Shown: positions 22,671 to 33,341, counted from the first letter of the stretch. The stretch: DNA of 64,000 bases from Ariolimax columbianus (GCA_036924085.1 JAVGWX010000007.1:102346736-102410735); one strand, 5' to 3'. Notes: generated from the sequence alone by a model not told the origin. Numbers and translations are program-made.

Positions 22671-23021
22671 TTCTCCAGGTGGGACTCATGAATGTAGTAT
22701 GAATAATTGTTATTTTCGGTATGCCAATTTTACCATCTGTTCTCCATCTTGCTTGTACTGTTGCCACAAAGTTCTGCCCTTTGAGACTTCCCCTTGCAAG
22801 CTCATTTATTTGCTGGTACATCCCGGGGTCAATGACCCTTCTCAATGCCGCATGATGTTGTTTGATTCTGATATCCCTTCTGTCCTGCGTTGGCTGTAGG
22901 TTGGTCATCTTTTCTAGTTCTCCGGTGGGAAAGGTCCTCCTGTCCCATATTATGATTCGAATTGCTTGGTTTGGACTTTTGTTAAAGTTTAATTTGGCTG
23001 CAGCTGTTTAGGTTGCTATGC

Positions 23022-23550
23022 TAGAATCTGATACTGGTCTCACACACCCAGTGTACATGTTCTAGGACTGGTTTCACACACCAAGTGTACATGTTCTAGG
23101 ACTGGTTTCACACAAGTGTACATGTTCTAGGACTGGTTTCATACAACAAGTGTACATGTTCTAGGACTGGTTTCACACACCAAGTGTACATGCTCTAGGA
23201 CTGATCTCACACACCCAGTGTACATGTTCTAGGACTAGCCTCACACACCCAGTGTACATGTTCTATGACTGGTCTCACACACCCAGTGTACATGTTCTAG
23301 GACTGGTCTCACACACCCAGTGTACATGTTCTAGGACTGGTCTCACACACCCAGTGTACATGTTCTAGGACTGGTCTCACACACCCAGTGTACATGTTCT
23401 AGGACTGGTCTCACACCCAGTGTACATGTTCTAGGACTGATCTCACACACCCAGTGTTCAGCTTCTAGGACTGGTCTCACACACCCAGTGTACATGTTCT
23501 AGGCTGGTCTCATCAGTGTACATGTTCTAGAGTTGGTCTCATCCAGTGTA
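23022..23550. repeat. 34-bp minisatellite inside the stretched LINE, about 15 copies
   Basis: The unit contains GGTCTCACACACCCAGTGTA and CATGTTCTAGGACT. On the minus strand it encodes YTGCVRPVLEH, the conserved LINE thumb motif (VRPVLEYG in the copy at about 17995). LINE sequence flanks both sides. Confidence 0.95.
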
Positions 23551-23629
23551 CAACTTGCTTAACACACTTTCAACTGCTCCCTAATTGTGGCATAAAAATA
23601 TTACATCATTAAAATGTTTGCTGTCAACA

Positions 23630-24370
23630 TATCCACCTTCTCTCTGTCTGAGTTTGTTGTGAACGTATCCAGCTTCTCTCTTTCTCTCTCTCTCTCTCTG
23701 TCTGAGTTTGCTGTGAACGTTTCCATCTCCTCTCTCTGTCTGAGTTTGCTGTGAACGTATCCATCTCCTCTCTCTGTCTGAGTTTGCTGTGAACGTATCT
23801 ATCTCATCTCTCTGTTTGAGTTTGCTGTGAACGTATCCATCTCCCCTCTCTATCTGTCTGAGTTTGTTGTGAACGTATCCATCTCATCTCTCTGTCTGAG
23901 TTTGCTGTGAACGTATCCATCTCATCTCTCTGTCTGAGTTTACTGTGAACGCATCCATCTCATCTCTCAGTCTGAGTTTACTGTGAACGTATCCATCTCA
24001 TCTCTCTCTCTGTCTCTCTAAGTGTGTTGTGAACGTATCCATCTCATCTCTCTGTCTGAGTTTGCTGTGAACGTATCCATCTCATCTCTCAGTCTGAGTT
24101 TACTGTGAACGCATCCATCTCCCCTCTCTCTAAGTGTGCTGTGAACGTATCCATGTTTTCTCTCTGTCTCTCTAAGTGTGTTGTGAACGTATCCATCTCA
24201 TCTCTCTGTCTGAGTTTACTGTGAACGTATCCATCTCCCCTCTCTCTAAGTGTGTTGTGAACGTATCCATCTCCTCTCTCTCTCTCTCTAAGTGTGTTGT
24301 GAACGTATCCATCTTCTCTCTCTCTCTCTCTCTCTCTCTCAGTGTGCTGTGAACGAATCCATCTTCTCTC
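23630..24370. repeat. 38-bp minisatellite with (CT)n expansions, about 18 copies
   Basis: The unit contains GTTTGCTGTGAACGTATCCA and TCTCATCTCTCTGTCTGA. (CT)n length varies widely between units. It abuts recognisable LINE sequence at its low-coordinate end and lies where the LINE thumb segment around LTWREHIQ would be expected. On the high side it meets an unrelated LINE fragment. Confidence 0.9.
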
Positions 24371-24395
24371 TCTTCAATAGCTTAGTCTCCCAGTC

Positions 24396-24990
24396 ATGGG
24401 GATGTGGCTGCGAGGTGTGGAAATACGAAAAAGTGACATGATTCGGCTGCAAGCTACTGAACGAGCGGTGGAGTGTAGAACAATGCTACTTTCACTACTA
24501 GAACACATCCGCAACACCGACAACATGAGTCAAACCTGCCTCAATGGCGTCACAGATACGGCGTTCATAAGAAAGTGCAGGTGGGCAGGCACGTTGTACG
24601 CATGCCAGACAATAGATGGTCACGTAGAGTGACGTGGTGGTGGCCATACACCTATAATCGTCGACCTAGACGTCCCCCAATGAGATGGAGAGATGGCCTG
24701 CGACAAAACTTGATCCGGCATGGCATAATAATATAATAGCTGTCCATCGTTGTCGATGAGGACCGCCGACGTCATCCGTGTTACATATTTCCATGTTGGG
24801 TGTGGCTGCGCATTGACAGGCCAATGCGGGCACGGAAACATCTGCTGCATAACGGGCATACGAGGTCAGTAGAAGGTATTGGTGTTCCCGCCTCCTGCTA
24901 CTTAAAGACAAAAGACAGAGATGAGTTTAGACGACATTTGGCTACCTGGCATAGGGCACACAGAGTGCCTGAGTGACCACCAGGATTACA
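24396..24990 (+). mobile_element. LINE C-terminal fragment (RT connection / 'WAGH' region), frameshifted
   Basis: Plus-strand pieces read RLQATERAVECRTMLLSLL, EHIRNT and GVTD, then after a frameshift WAG, HVVRMPDNRWSRRVT, YNRRPRRPPMRWRDGLRQN. This is the C-terminal stretch found after the RT thumb in many LINEs (RxxATERAMxRxMLxxxxxD, WAGHxxR, RPxxRWxDxL). Further on, EFRRHLATWHRAHRVPE near 24925-24975 may be the end of the same ORF. At least two frameshifts; the RT core is absent. The family differs from the RNase H-bearing LINEs. Confidence is lower for 24760-24990. Confidence 0.75.
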
Positions 24991-25004
24991 GTGTTACACT
25001 ACAC

Positions 25005-25165
25005 ATAATATTGGCATGTGACACAAGTGTGGGACTGACACCTAGGATAATGTGACACAAGTGTGGGACCGACACCTAGGATAATGTGACACAAGTGTGG
25101 GACTGACACATAGGATAATGTGACGACACAAGTGTGGTACTGACACCAAGGATAATGTGACAATA
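25005..25165. repeat. 34-bp minisatellite, about 4 copies
   Basis: The unit contains GTGACACAAGTGTGGGACTG and ACACCTAGGATAAT. It lies directly after the LINE fragment, so it may have grown from that element's 3' flank. Confidence 0.88.
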
Positions 25166-25214
25166 TAACGGGATAAAGCTAACGAGTACCAATTATAGCC
25201 CAATGTACCGTATC

Positions 25215-25530
25215 TGTGAGTTGACCATATCTGACTGGCCTAATTTGGCTTCAGTTGACCACATCTAACTTGATCTATTTTGGCTTCAGTTGACAACATC
25301 TGATTTGGCCTAATTTGGCTTCAGTTGACCACACCTGATTTGGCCTATTTTGGCTTCAGTTGACAACATCTGACTTGGCCTAATTTGGCTTCAGTTGACC
25401 ACATCTGACTTGGCCTAATTTGGCTTCAGTTGACCACACCTGATTTGGCCTAATTTGGCTTCAGTTGACCACACCTGATTTGGCCTATTTTGGCTTCAGT
25501 TGACAACATCTGACTTGGCCTAATTTGCCT
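25215..25530. repeat. 35-bp minisatellite, about 9 copies
   Basis: The unit contains GTTGACCACATCTGACTTGG and CCTAATTTGGCTTCA. Two alternating variants (ACACCTGATTTGG and ACATCTGACTTGG, with AATT or TATT) point to dimer-level duplication. Confidence 0.92.
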
Positions 25531-25764
25531 TCCAGATTGTGCTTGCTGCTTGGGAGAACGGAATGCAAATTGCAAGTTTACAAATTGAATGCCAGATTTA
25601 AAAAATGCGGTCCGACACATCCGACATTTAGCTGGCATTGTTGGGAGAATCTCTTCGAATTCTTGTTTCCTTAACCAGTCGGCTCTGTGTTGTCTACGAC
25701 CTCCGCGTGGTTGTGTAGTTGGGTCTTGGCTACTCTTGGTCGCTTTCCATGACGTTTAGTTCAT

Positions 25765-26035
25765 GTTCTATCAGTTTATGTTCTGTCCGTGTTTCTTCTG
25801 GCAGTACTTGTTCTGTCAGTTCTTGTTCTGTCAGTTCTTTTTCTGACAGCGTTTGTTCTATGAGCTCTTGTTCCATCATTGTTTGTTCTATGAGCTTTTG
25901 TTCCATCAGTGTTTGTTCAATGAGCTCTTGTCCCATCAGTGTTTGTTCTATGAGCTCTTGTCCCATCAGTGTTTTTTTCTATCAAAGCATGTTCCATCAG
26001 ACATTATTCCGCCAGTTCTCGTTCAACCAGTGATC
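25765..26035. repeat. 15/30-bp minisatellite, about 9 copies of the 30-mer
   Basis: The unit contains CTCTTGTCCCATCAGTGTTT and GTTCTATGAG. The left part is built of 15-bp halves (TTCTGTCAGTTCTTG), so the 30-mer appears to be a later duplication of a 15-bp ancestor. In-frame on both strands because 15 is a multiple of three. Confidence 0.9.
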
Positions 26036-26818
26036 TGATGTCGCCTCCTCGGATGGATTGCGAATAAGAGTTATCTGTAAGAGAATAGCACGCGACAGCT
26101 CCCGTTGGCACCCCCTTTCCGACTTGCCCCCAGGGCAGACAACCCGGCCTCCATTATTTGAGAGTGCTCTACCGTGATTGATATATCGTTTATGCTCACT
26201 TCTGACAACCCTGTTTTTGTGAAGTCTATATAGTTAAGTTTGATGTCTCATTTTCTGCGTAGGTTTGTCATTTCACCTCTTGTGAAGGTATGGTAGCTTG
26301 TCGTGGCATAAGTTGATTAACTTAAGGGGGTCCTTGGTGTGGCAGCAGTTGTCAATCACTGACATATAGTTTTAATAGCAGTATGACAACATATAACAAA
26401 ACGCTATTGTGCCTTATATACACCCACTGGGGATCATGTGAGTCTAACAATAGCCGAAAGTGTTTTCCTCTTGTCTGTCGCTTCCCCAGACAATTTGTTG
26501 CATTATGTTTTACGCCTAACGACCAGGTACATCCTAATTGAGCAGGAATATGTGAAATTAGTTTAATTTTAATAGGAAAATGGCGGGAGAGGTGGGTGGG
26601 TGGGTACTGTTAACAAAGGTTGGCTTCCGGGTCAGGAGAGACATAGTGAGCAAGACCTCACCTGACGTAGTTCTTGTGGTTCCTAGAAGCTCTGTTACAG
26701 CAGTGTAGCCAGCGAGGTGGGTATCTGCACGATACTCATCATATTGGTGAGCTTACTGAGAAGCATCGCATTGCATTAGAGCCAGGAGGATCGGTGTTCA
26801 AGTATTTGTGAGAGAGTT
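26036..26818. other. Unassigned spacer
   Basis: No gene or repeat assigned. Minus-strand translation around 26040-26130 gives short pieces that might be an old transposon, but I cannot name it. Confidence 0.4.
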
Positions 26819-27400
26819 GATAAGTCTTAATGATTTAAGAGCAATACTCTGTCAACTATGCCAGCAGTCTGCACCAAAAAGGGTAGTGGTACAGTGGGTT
26901 CCATCCCACTGCAACATCCAAGGCAACGAGGAGGCAGACAGACTGACAAAAGAAGGTGCAAGACTACCACAACCAGATACCAGTATGACATACGAAGAGT
27001 CAAAACGGCTTATTAGAGCTAGATACATGACAAAATGGGAAACAGAACATACTGGATACACAAAAAACGATGCCTATTACCAGTTGAACAGAAAAGAGCA
27101 GGTCGTGGTCGTCATACTTCGCACTGGCCACAATAGACTGAGGTACCACCTATTCAACAAATTGAAGATAGGTGGCACTGACGAATGCCCGTGTGGTACC
27201 GGGAAAATGACCGCTGAACATTTGCTGCAAAACTGCCCGACATACGAGGATCAGAGAGAGCAGATGTGGCCATCACCAGTGGCAACAATAGACAAGCTCT
27301 ATGGCAGTGTCGATAGCCTCAGGATGATCGCCACTTTTTCGAAAAAATAAAGGTCGATGTCTGACAGCGTAAGAAGAAGAAAAAGAAGATATGTCTTAAT
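26819..27400 (+). mobile_element. 5'-truncated I/Jockey-like LINE with target-site duplication
   Basis: Carries only the end of the ORF (26808-27347): QWVPSHCNIQGNEEADRLT (last RNase H block), RLIRARYMTKWETEHTGY, VILRTGHNRLRYHLFNKLK and CPCGTGKMTAEHLLQNCP, with a stop at about 27347. The 3' tail is GACAGCGTAAGAAGAAGAA. Flanks carry GATAAGTCTTAAT (26819-26831) and GATATGTCTTAAT (27388-27400), a 13-bp duplication with one mismatch, so the insert is about 26832-27387. The frame is open to the natural stop. Near identical to the copies at 33679-34916 and 58682-59311. The extra N-terminal codons MRELIS are flank, not LINE. Confidence 0.93.
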
Positions 27401-27765
27401 TTTCTTATTATTTTTTTTCGTTCGTTCTCAATCTGCCGCAACGAAGAAAATGGGAGCCCTGAAAAGGGAGCCCTGAAAAGGGATCTGCAAGTAGCAGGAT
27501 GCGTTGTTTCGTGGTTTATACCTTGATTGTGATATTTGCACCTTTCGGTCCAATACATCAGACTTCATCAGGCATTTTTGAGTACCAGGTTGCCTTCCGT
27601 CTTCGATCCCTTCTGCTTAGCCATTCTGCCCTGCTGCAACCTGTTATCTTGGATCACCGCGTGGAAGTATAGAACGGTCTTGGCAGCTCTGGCCTGCTGG
27701 CCCTGACGCTAGCAGTCAGCTATGGGTCACTGACCGCTGTAGCTCATGTGATGCCCAGTGTCTTG
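27401..27765 (-). mobile_element. SINE (family B), near full-length copy
   Basis: On the minus strand the element reads ATGAGCTACAGCGGTCAGTG, ACCCATAGCTGACTGCTAGC, GGCCAGC, TTCCACGCGGTGATCC, GGCAACCTGGTACTCAAAAA, ATGCCTGATGAAGTCTGATG, TTGGACCGAAAGGTGCAAAT and ends GAGAACGAACG plus an A-rich AATAATAAG tail. It aligns along its length with 51027-51345 and with the expanded copy at 42000-43208. A 16-bp piece (GGGAGCCCTGAAAAGG) is duplicated in tandem at about 27450-27482, a small example of the internal duplications seen in this family. I see no clear A/B boxes in this head. Confidence 0.8.
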
Positions 27766-29141
27766 ATGGGTTGATATGCCATAGAAGAGTATTATGTCAT
27801 CTAATCTCCACGTCTGTCAAGCTTTTCAATCTTCTTTAAAAAAAATGATTCCCATGCACTTGTACTATTGGACATGTTTCTCAAGTAGCCTCGTGATGTA
27901 AGAAGAGCCACTGTAACATGCCTCCAAATAAACGTTGCACCGAGTTGAATTAACTTAGCCTGAGTGAATCTCCCAACAACAATGTCCCATAGGGGCATGA
28001 CATTGCTGTTTATTAATGCCAACACAAGCAGGGTTTGGGGTTATGAGTCATGCCACACAAACCGTTGTATCACGCCTCTTCCGGATATCCTGTAGGAGAA
28101 GTAAATGGCCGATAAGAGGTGGGCAGAGCGAGGGAAATTGTGGGAGATGTTCGAGCAATTAGTACATTTTCTGGTGGTAACAGCACGTGCTTGGGCAGGT
28201 AACTGACAGCTCCTGTATCTATATTAAACAATAATGGCAACCCTGAATAGACTCACAGCCTTGTCACAACATCCCGCCCGCGAGAACTCTGCCTACTGCC
28301 TGTCGTCTCTCCGATCTTTCCTCTTATCCACAAAGCACTGAGACAGATTGAAGACCTCGAGATATAAGTACCGGCTGTCGTACACGTGTCCCAGCCAGCT
28401 GATATCTCTTCAAGTTGTGTTATTGTTTGACTATGGTAACTGATAACTCTTATACAATAACATTACAGTTCTAACATTGATAACCTCAGCAGCAAACAAG
28501 GTAGTATAGTAGTGGCTTGTCTGTGTGTCGTCACGCGCTGGAGCATAACTGGGGAGTTATCAATCAAATTACAGCCCTAATCATATCATGTTTACCGTTG
28601 TTTGTTGTAATAATGAAACAGAGAATATACGGCTTATCGCCACTGATAGAATAAAGTTGGAAGAAGCTGTCTTGTGGTGAGTGAACCACCGTGTGCCAGG
28701 TTCACATTCTACTGGTGCGCCTCACCTCTGCCAGCTACTGGCTTGTCATGATCAGATTATGATGTATCAACTTCTTTGAGTGCACAATGGCGTTGCATTT
28801 CCAAAGGTGGCACACCCGCCTTAGTCCTTAATTATGCGAAACATTCTTTATCTACGTAGTAACGTTACGGCTGACTTGTGCATGGTGTTGTTTTTGTTGT
28901 TGTTGTTGTGTTTACTGTTACAGATTCAGCAGAATCCGGTCTCTCGCCCTTCGATACAATACCATGTAATGGTATCTATACGTGTTTGATAGTTAATGTT
29001 TAATAGCATACGAAGTATTCCAAATATCTTATCTCAGAGGAAGAAGCATTGTCCTAACATCCTTGAGCGCCGAACACTCAAACAGATGATGATCAACAGG
29101 GACCAAAGAATAATAGCTTTATGGTTGATCATAGTACAACG
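27766..29141. other. Unassigned spacer with a short (GTT)n tract
   Basis: A (GTT)n tract lies at about 28889-28911. Short ORFs only. I see no gene, element end or tandem repeat. Confidence 0.45.
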
Positions 29142-30190
29142 ACGTCATGTTTGATTGGTGTACACTGACGTCACGTGCAATCAGTGCACAATTACGTCAC
29201 TTTGATCGTGCACAATAACGTTATACTTGATAGGTAGACAATGACGCATTATTGATGACTGCAGACAAGTTCAGTAGGCACTGAAGTCATTTCAGTAAGT
29301 ACTGGAGTCATTTCAATAAGTCAACACTAACGTCAACTATAGTGAGTCATTACTGAGGTCAGGCTTAGTACAGGAAGTACTGAGATCAAGTTGAGTGAGC
29401 AAGTACTGAAGTCAAATTGAGTAAGTAATTGCTGAGGTCAGGTTTAGAGAGCAAGTACTGAGGTCAAGTTGAGTAAATAAGTACTGGGGTCAAGTTGAGT
29501 AATGTAAGTACTGAGGTCAAGTTGAGTAAGTAAGTACTGAGGTCAAGTTTAGAGATCAAGTACCTAGGTCAAGTTGATTGAGTAAGTACTGGGGCTAATT
29601 CTAGTAAGCAAACAGAAATGTCAAGTTTTGTAAGTCAGTGTTGAGGGGAAGTTCAGTGAGTAGGCATCGAGCAATAACTGAGATCAAGTTTAGTGAGCAA
29701 GTACTGAGAAAAAAGTAAGTAGTAATGTTCCGTTGAGTGAGTAAGTGCCAATGTCAAGTTTAGTAGCTAAATACTGATATCACGTTTAGGGAGCAGTGCT
29801 GAGGTCAAGTTAAGTAAGAAATAACCGATGTTTCGTTCAACAAGTAATGAGATCAAGCTCAATCATCAAGTATGCAGGTCAGTCTTCATGAGATGGCACT
29901 GTGGACAAGTTTCCCGATTAGATACTAATATCAAGTTTGTGAGCAAGTACTAGAGAGTAGGTCTAGTGATAAGGTACTGAGATAAAGTTTAATAAGTCAT
30001 TACTGAAGTTATGTTTAAGGCCAAGTTCAGCAAGCAAGCAGTCAAGTTAAGTTTAGTGAGTAAATACAAAGGCCAAGTTCAGCAAGCAAGCAGTCAAGTT
30101 AAGTTTAGTGAGTAAATGCAAAGACGAAGTTCAGCAAGTAAACAATCAAGTTCAGTTTAGTGAGTAGGTACTAAAGTTCAGTGAGTAGAA
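29142..30190. repeat. Old, strongly diverged tandem repeats
   Basis: From 29142 to about 29268, five units of 24-26 bp each start ACGTCA or ACGTTA/ACGCAT and contain a TGATTGGTGTACAC- or CAATCAGTGCACA-like middle. From 29270 to 30190 a looser motif built on AAGTACTGAGGTCAAGTT and AGTGAGTAAGT recurs 30 or more times at irregular 20-35 bp spacing. The last part has two good 56-60 bp copies (AAGGCCAAGTTCAGCAAGCA at about 30018 and 30071). Divergence is far higher than in other arrays here, so this is probably an old, no longer homogenised array. Confidence 0.75.
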
Positions 30191-30534
30191 AGTGATCTGT
30201 TTTAGCAACTATTACAACCTCCTTTCCACTGCCCCAAAAATGGATTCTCAACATGTACTGCCGTACGCACGGAACAATAGTGTTATCATTGCGATTCTTG
30301 AACCAGGCTCCTGTTCTCACATCTCGGTATTATCTGTTCGTATTCCTTATTCTTAGAACAAAGGCTTTGGATGTACCAGTGACAGCTGCCACGATTCAGG
30401 GCACACGATGTTGAGGACGGCTGATAGGGGCCTCAGGTATACAAGACCGGTTGTAATAGCGAGTTGACTGAGTGAAGGCAAGAAGTAGGGCAAATTGAGA
30501 GCTTTCTGGGACCGAAGTCGCATGGGTGAATTAT

Positions 30535-30865
30535 CTGACAGCAGTTAGTGACTACGCTGGGTGCTTCCATCAGGGTCTGCGAATCATAGCTGACCAATAC
30601 CAAATTGCACTTTCAAGTTGAAACAAACTGAATCCTTGCATCCTCGCTGAGAGATTATGGATCGGAGAGGGAAGGCAAACTTGGTAACAAATAAATGATG
30701 TGCTGAAACCGGATGAGTCGGATCGAAAGGCGCAAATATCACAGTATCGCTTTAACTTACGGAACTACAAACACACCTTTCAGGACGAACGACAAAATAG
30801 AAGAACAAGAAGAAGATACAAATATGAAGTAGAAGGAGAAGAAGAAGAAGAAGAAGAAGAAGAAG

Positions 30866-30897
<32 letters not shown>

Positions 30898-30968
30898 GAA
30901 GAAGAAGAAGAAGAAGAAGAAGAAGAAAAAGACGAAGAAGAAGTAGAAGAAGAAGAAGAAGAAGAAGA
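30535..30968 (+). mobile_element. SINE (family B) copy with long (GAA)n tail
   Basis: Diverged copy: TGCGAATCATAGCTGACC at about 30578, TTATGGATCGGAGAGGGAAG, GGCAAACTTGGTAAC, GCTGAAACCGGATGAGTCGG, ATCGAAAGGCGCAAATATCA, then GGACGAACGACAAAATAGAA and a (GAA)n tail from about 30832 to 30968. The tail gives a long Glu ORF (30700-31008) and its Leu/Phe shadows, which I do not call as genes. The 5' limit is uncertain. Confidence 0.7.
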
Positions 30969-31283
30969 GAGGTACCTGGCAGACACACAGAGAGAGGCGA
31001 CTCAATAGTTCTGTGACTGAACCTACTAAAGATGCATGTGTTTGTGGAGTTACAATAGAAGTTTTTAGTGAAGAACTAGCAACATCATCATGCCGGTTGA
31101 TTAAATCAACACTGAGCCGCGCACACACGTCGTCTTGGCTGTATGGTTACTTCATTGTGGCCATACGCTGTTAGGGTTGTCGCCTTATGTCACTAGCAAC
31201 AGTTTCCTGGGTACAAGAATGAATATGAGAAATTCACATTTCCCTACCACAACCACATTTTCACAGAGAATCGAACCCTGGTA

Positions 31284-31810
31284 CATCCTGTCAGTAAGAT
31301 CCCAGCAAGACGTCCAGTACATCCTGTCACAAAGATCCCAGCAAGACGTCAAGTACATCCTGTCACTAAGATCCCAACAAGACGTCCAGTACATCCTGTC
31401 ACTATGATCCCAGCAAGACGTCCAGTACATCCTGTCACTAAGATCCCAGCAAGAGGTCCAGTACATCCTGTCACTAAGATCCCAGCAAGACGTCCAGTAG
31501 ATCCTGTCACTAAGATCCCAGCAAGACGTCCAGTACATCCTGTCACTAAGATCCCAGCATGACGTCCAGTACATCCTGTCACTAAGATCCCAGCATGACG
31601 TCCAGTACATCCTGTCACTAAGATCCCAGCAAGACGTCCAGTACATCCTGTCACTAAGATCCCAGCATGACGTCCAGTACATCCTGTCACTAAGATCCCA
31701 GCATGACGTCCAGTACATCCTGTCACTAAGATCCCAGCAAGTCGTCCAGTACATCCTGTCACTAAGATCCCAGCATGACGTCCAGTACATCCTGTCACTA
31801 AGATCCCAGG
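31284..31810. repeat. 36-bp minisatellite, about 15 copies
   Basis: The unit contains AGATCCCAGCAAGACGTCCA and GTACATCCTGTCACTA. Variants AAGACG, CATGACG, AAGAGG and AAGTCG. Since 36 is a multiple of three both strands stay open (224 codons on the minus strand, 31185-31859). I treat these as artefacts. Confidence 0.95.
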
Positions 31811-31954
31811 GGTCACTGGGCCTTGTTATTCTTATATATCTGCTAGCTAATGAAGACATTTTTTCAGACTTTCATTTTCTTCTGCGGTAAAAAAAATTTT
31901 AAATGGCACTTGCATACTTGTGTTCAAGTTATCCGGTAAAGATGGCACTAGCCT

Positions 31955-32290
31955 CGACAGTAATCAGTGTACAGACTTGACCTGAAGAGGACAATCACTG
32001 GTGTACAGACTTCACCTGAAGAGGACAATCACTGGTGTACAGGCCTGACCTGAAGAGGACAATCACTGGTGTACAGGCCTGACCTGAAGAGGACAATCAC
32101 TGGTGTACAGACTTGACCTGAAGAGGACAATCACTGGTGTACAGGCCTGACCTGAAGAGGACAATCACTGGTGTACAGGCCTGACCTGAAGAGGACAATC
32201 ACTGGTGTACAGACTTGACCTGAAGAGGACAATCACTGGTGTACAGGCCTGACCTGAAGAGGACAATCACTGGTGTACATGACTGACCTG
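31955..32290. repeat. 34-bp minisatellite, about 10 copies
   Basis: The unit contains GGTGTACAGGCCTGACCTGA and AGAGGACAATCACT. Two variants (ACAGACTTGACC and ACAGGCCTGACC) occur in the order one-then-two, suggesting duplication of a three-unit block (about 102 bp). Confidence 0.94.
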
Positions 32291-33286
32291 AACAGCAATG
32301 CAATCATTGAGTCTAAAGCATGTCCAGATAACACCCTTCCTTCGTGCCAGCAGACATAAAGTGGCATCGCTAGGAACCTTCCTCTACAAATGAGTTATAC
32401 ATCTCCGGGAATTAGTCTGTCAGTGAGAAGAGCACCAATCCTCCTGATGAGCTGATGAGCCGAGACAGTTCTCCATCCCCAACGACAACATCAATCCTAG
32501 TTTAAGGCTGTCTAAATTAGATACCAGTCTCCTGCGCCTTTATGTCATAACCTGGAGGCTCGAACTAAGTCTGGCATCCTGCAACTGTCACGGGCCTAAT
32601 GGAGGATGTCATGGAACTGACCCAGCCCACTCCACAACCCACGACTTGAGCTACGTCACAACAAATCATCCACATAAGAAGATGTAAATTACTGAGATCA
32701 CCCGTCCTGCTCACATCACAACTGTCTGTCTTTCAATATTACTGGGATTGAAACCTGGAATCCCCGCTGGCGTCCAGGTTAAACCGAATATAGGGCCGAG
32801 AACAAGCCCACGAGCAATGTTTCCAGGTCGGGACCAAATGTCACTTACAGCCTAGGTTATCTTGTGTTAAATCAAATTCGCCTGCACTAGAGAAACACGT
32901 GTGTGAGTAAACACGAAGATTAGCAAATCAAATTGGAGAAGGGAGAGCAAAGTCTGTATAGCCCCAGGCTAAGCTTCTGATTGGCCGCTATGACTCGCAT
33001 AACCCATTTCTAACCCTACACAGCAACAATACAGCTGCATTTGACCTCAGCAAAGTTGTACACGTTATTTGACAGGATATTATTCCGTACTTCCGTACAT
33101 AATCAGATGATCAATGTTAACTCTTATCTATTATCACAGATATCTCACAGTTCCATGTGGTATTATCATTGACAGCTGAAATCTTTAGATATCAGTCACC
33201 ACGTAATGACATATCTAAATGTCAGCTAGTCACTGTATCAACTTTCTCTTAATCCTGATTCTTTATGTCCTCTGTCTGTATGTCTA

Positions 33287-33341
<55 letters not shown>

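Larger units (their letters stand above)
19976..24365 (-). mobile_element. Single decayed I/Jockey-like LINE stretched by internal tandem arrays
   Basis: Minus-strand translation gives colinear LINE segments separated by arrays. In LINE order: about 23635-23552 GAVESVLSKLYTG (reference WGANSNILKNVNTG); 34-bp array; 23022-22680 VRPVSDSS then NQAIRIIIWD, GELEKMTNLQPTQDRRDIR and SPTWRTLHFPVQIEN (reference KPTWRQHIFPEVVEN); 28-bp array; 21150-21057 lysine/glutamate-rich linker; 13-bp array; 20760-20210 RAETHTLKTAAEVLMT, DTLSREGRGSISDTGITY, RYRNKWEVEHS, GEQIVIFRLRTAHDRLRY and NKMAAENLLQRC; 20-bp array; 20022-19976 ETNKAHMG. The reference is the LINE at 33679-34916, where the NQAMR-to-EQMWPSP interval takes about 1.1 kb. 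Here it takes about 3.0 kb, the excess being about the summed length of the arrays. Stops throughout: long dead. Confidence 0.85.

Noticed and set aside
30700..31008. Glu-rich ORF (and the similar one at 42890-43273)
   Set aside because: These are the (GAA)n tails of SINE copies.
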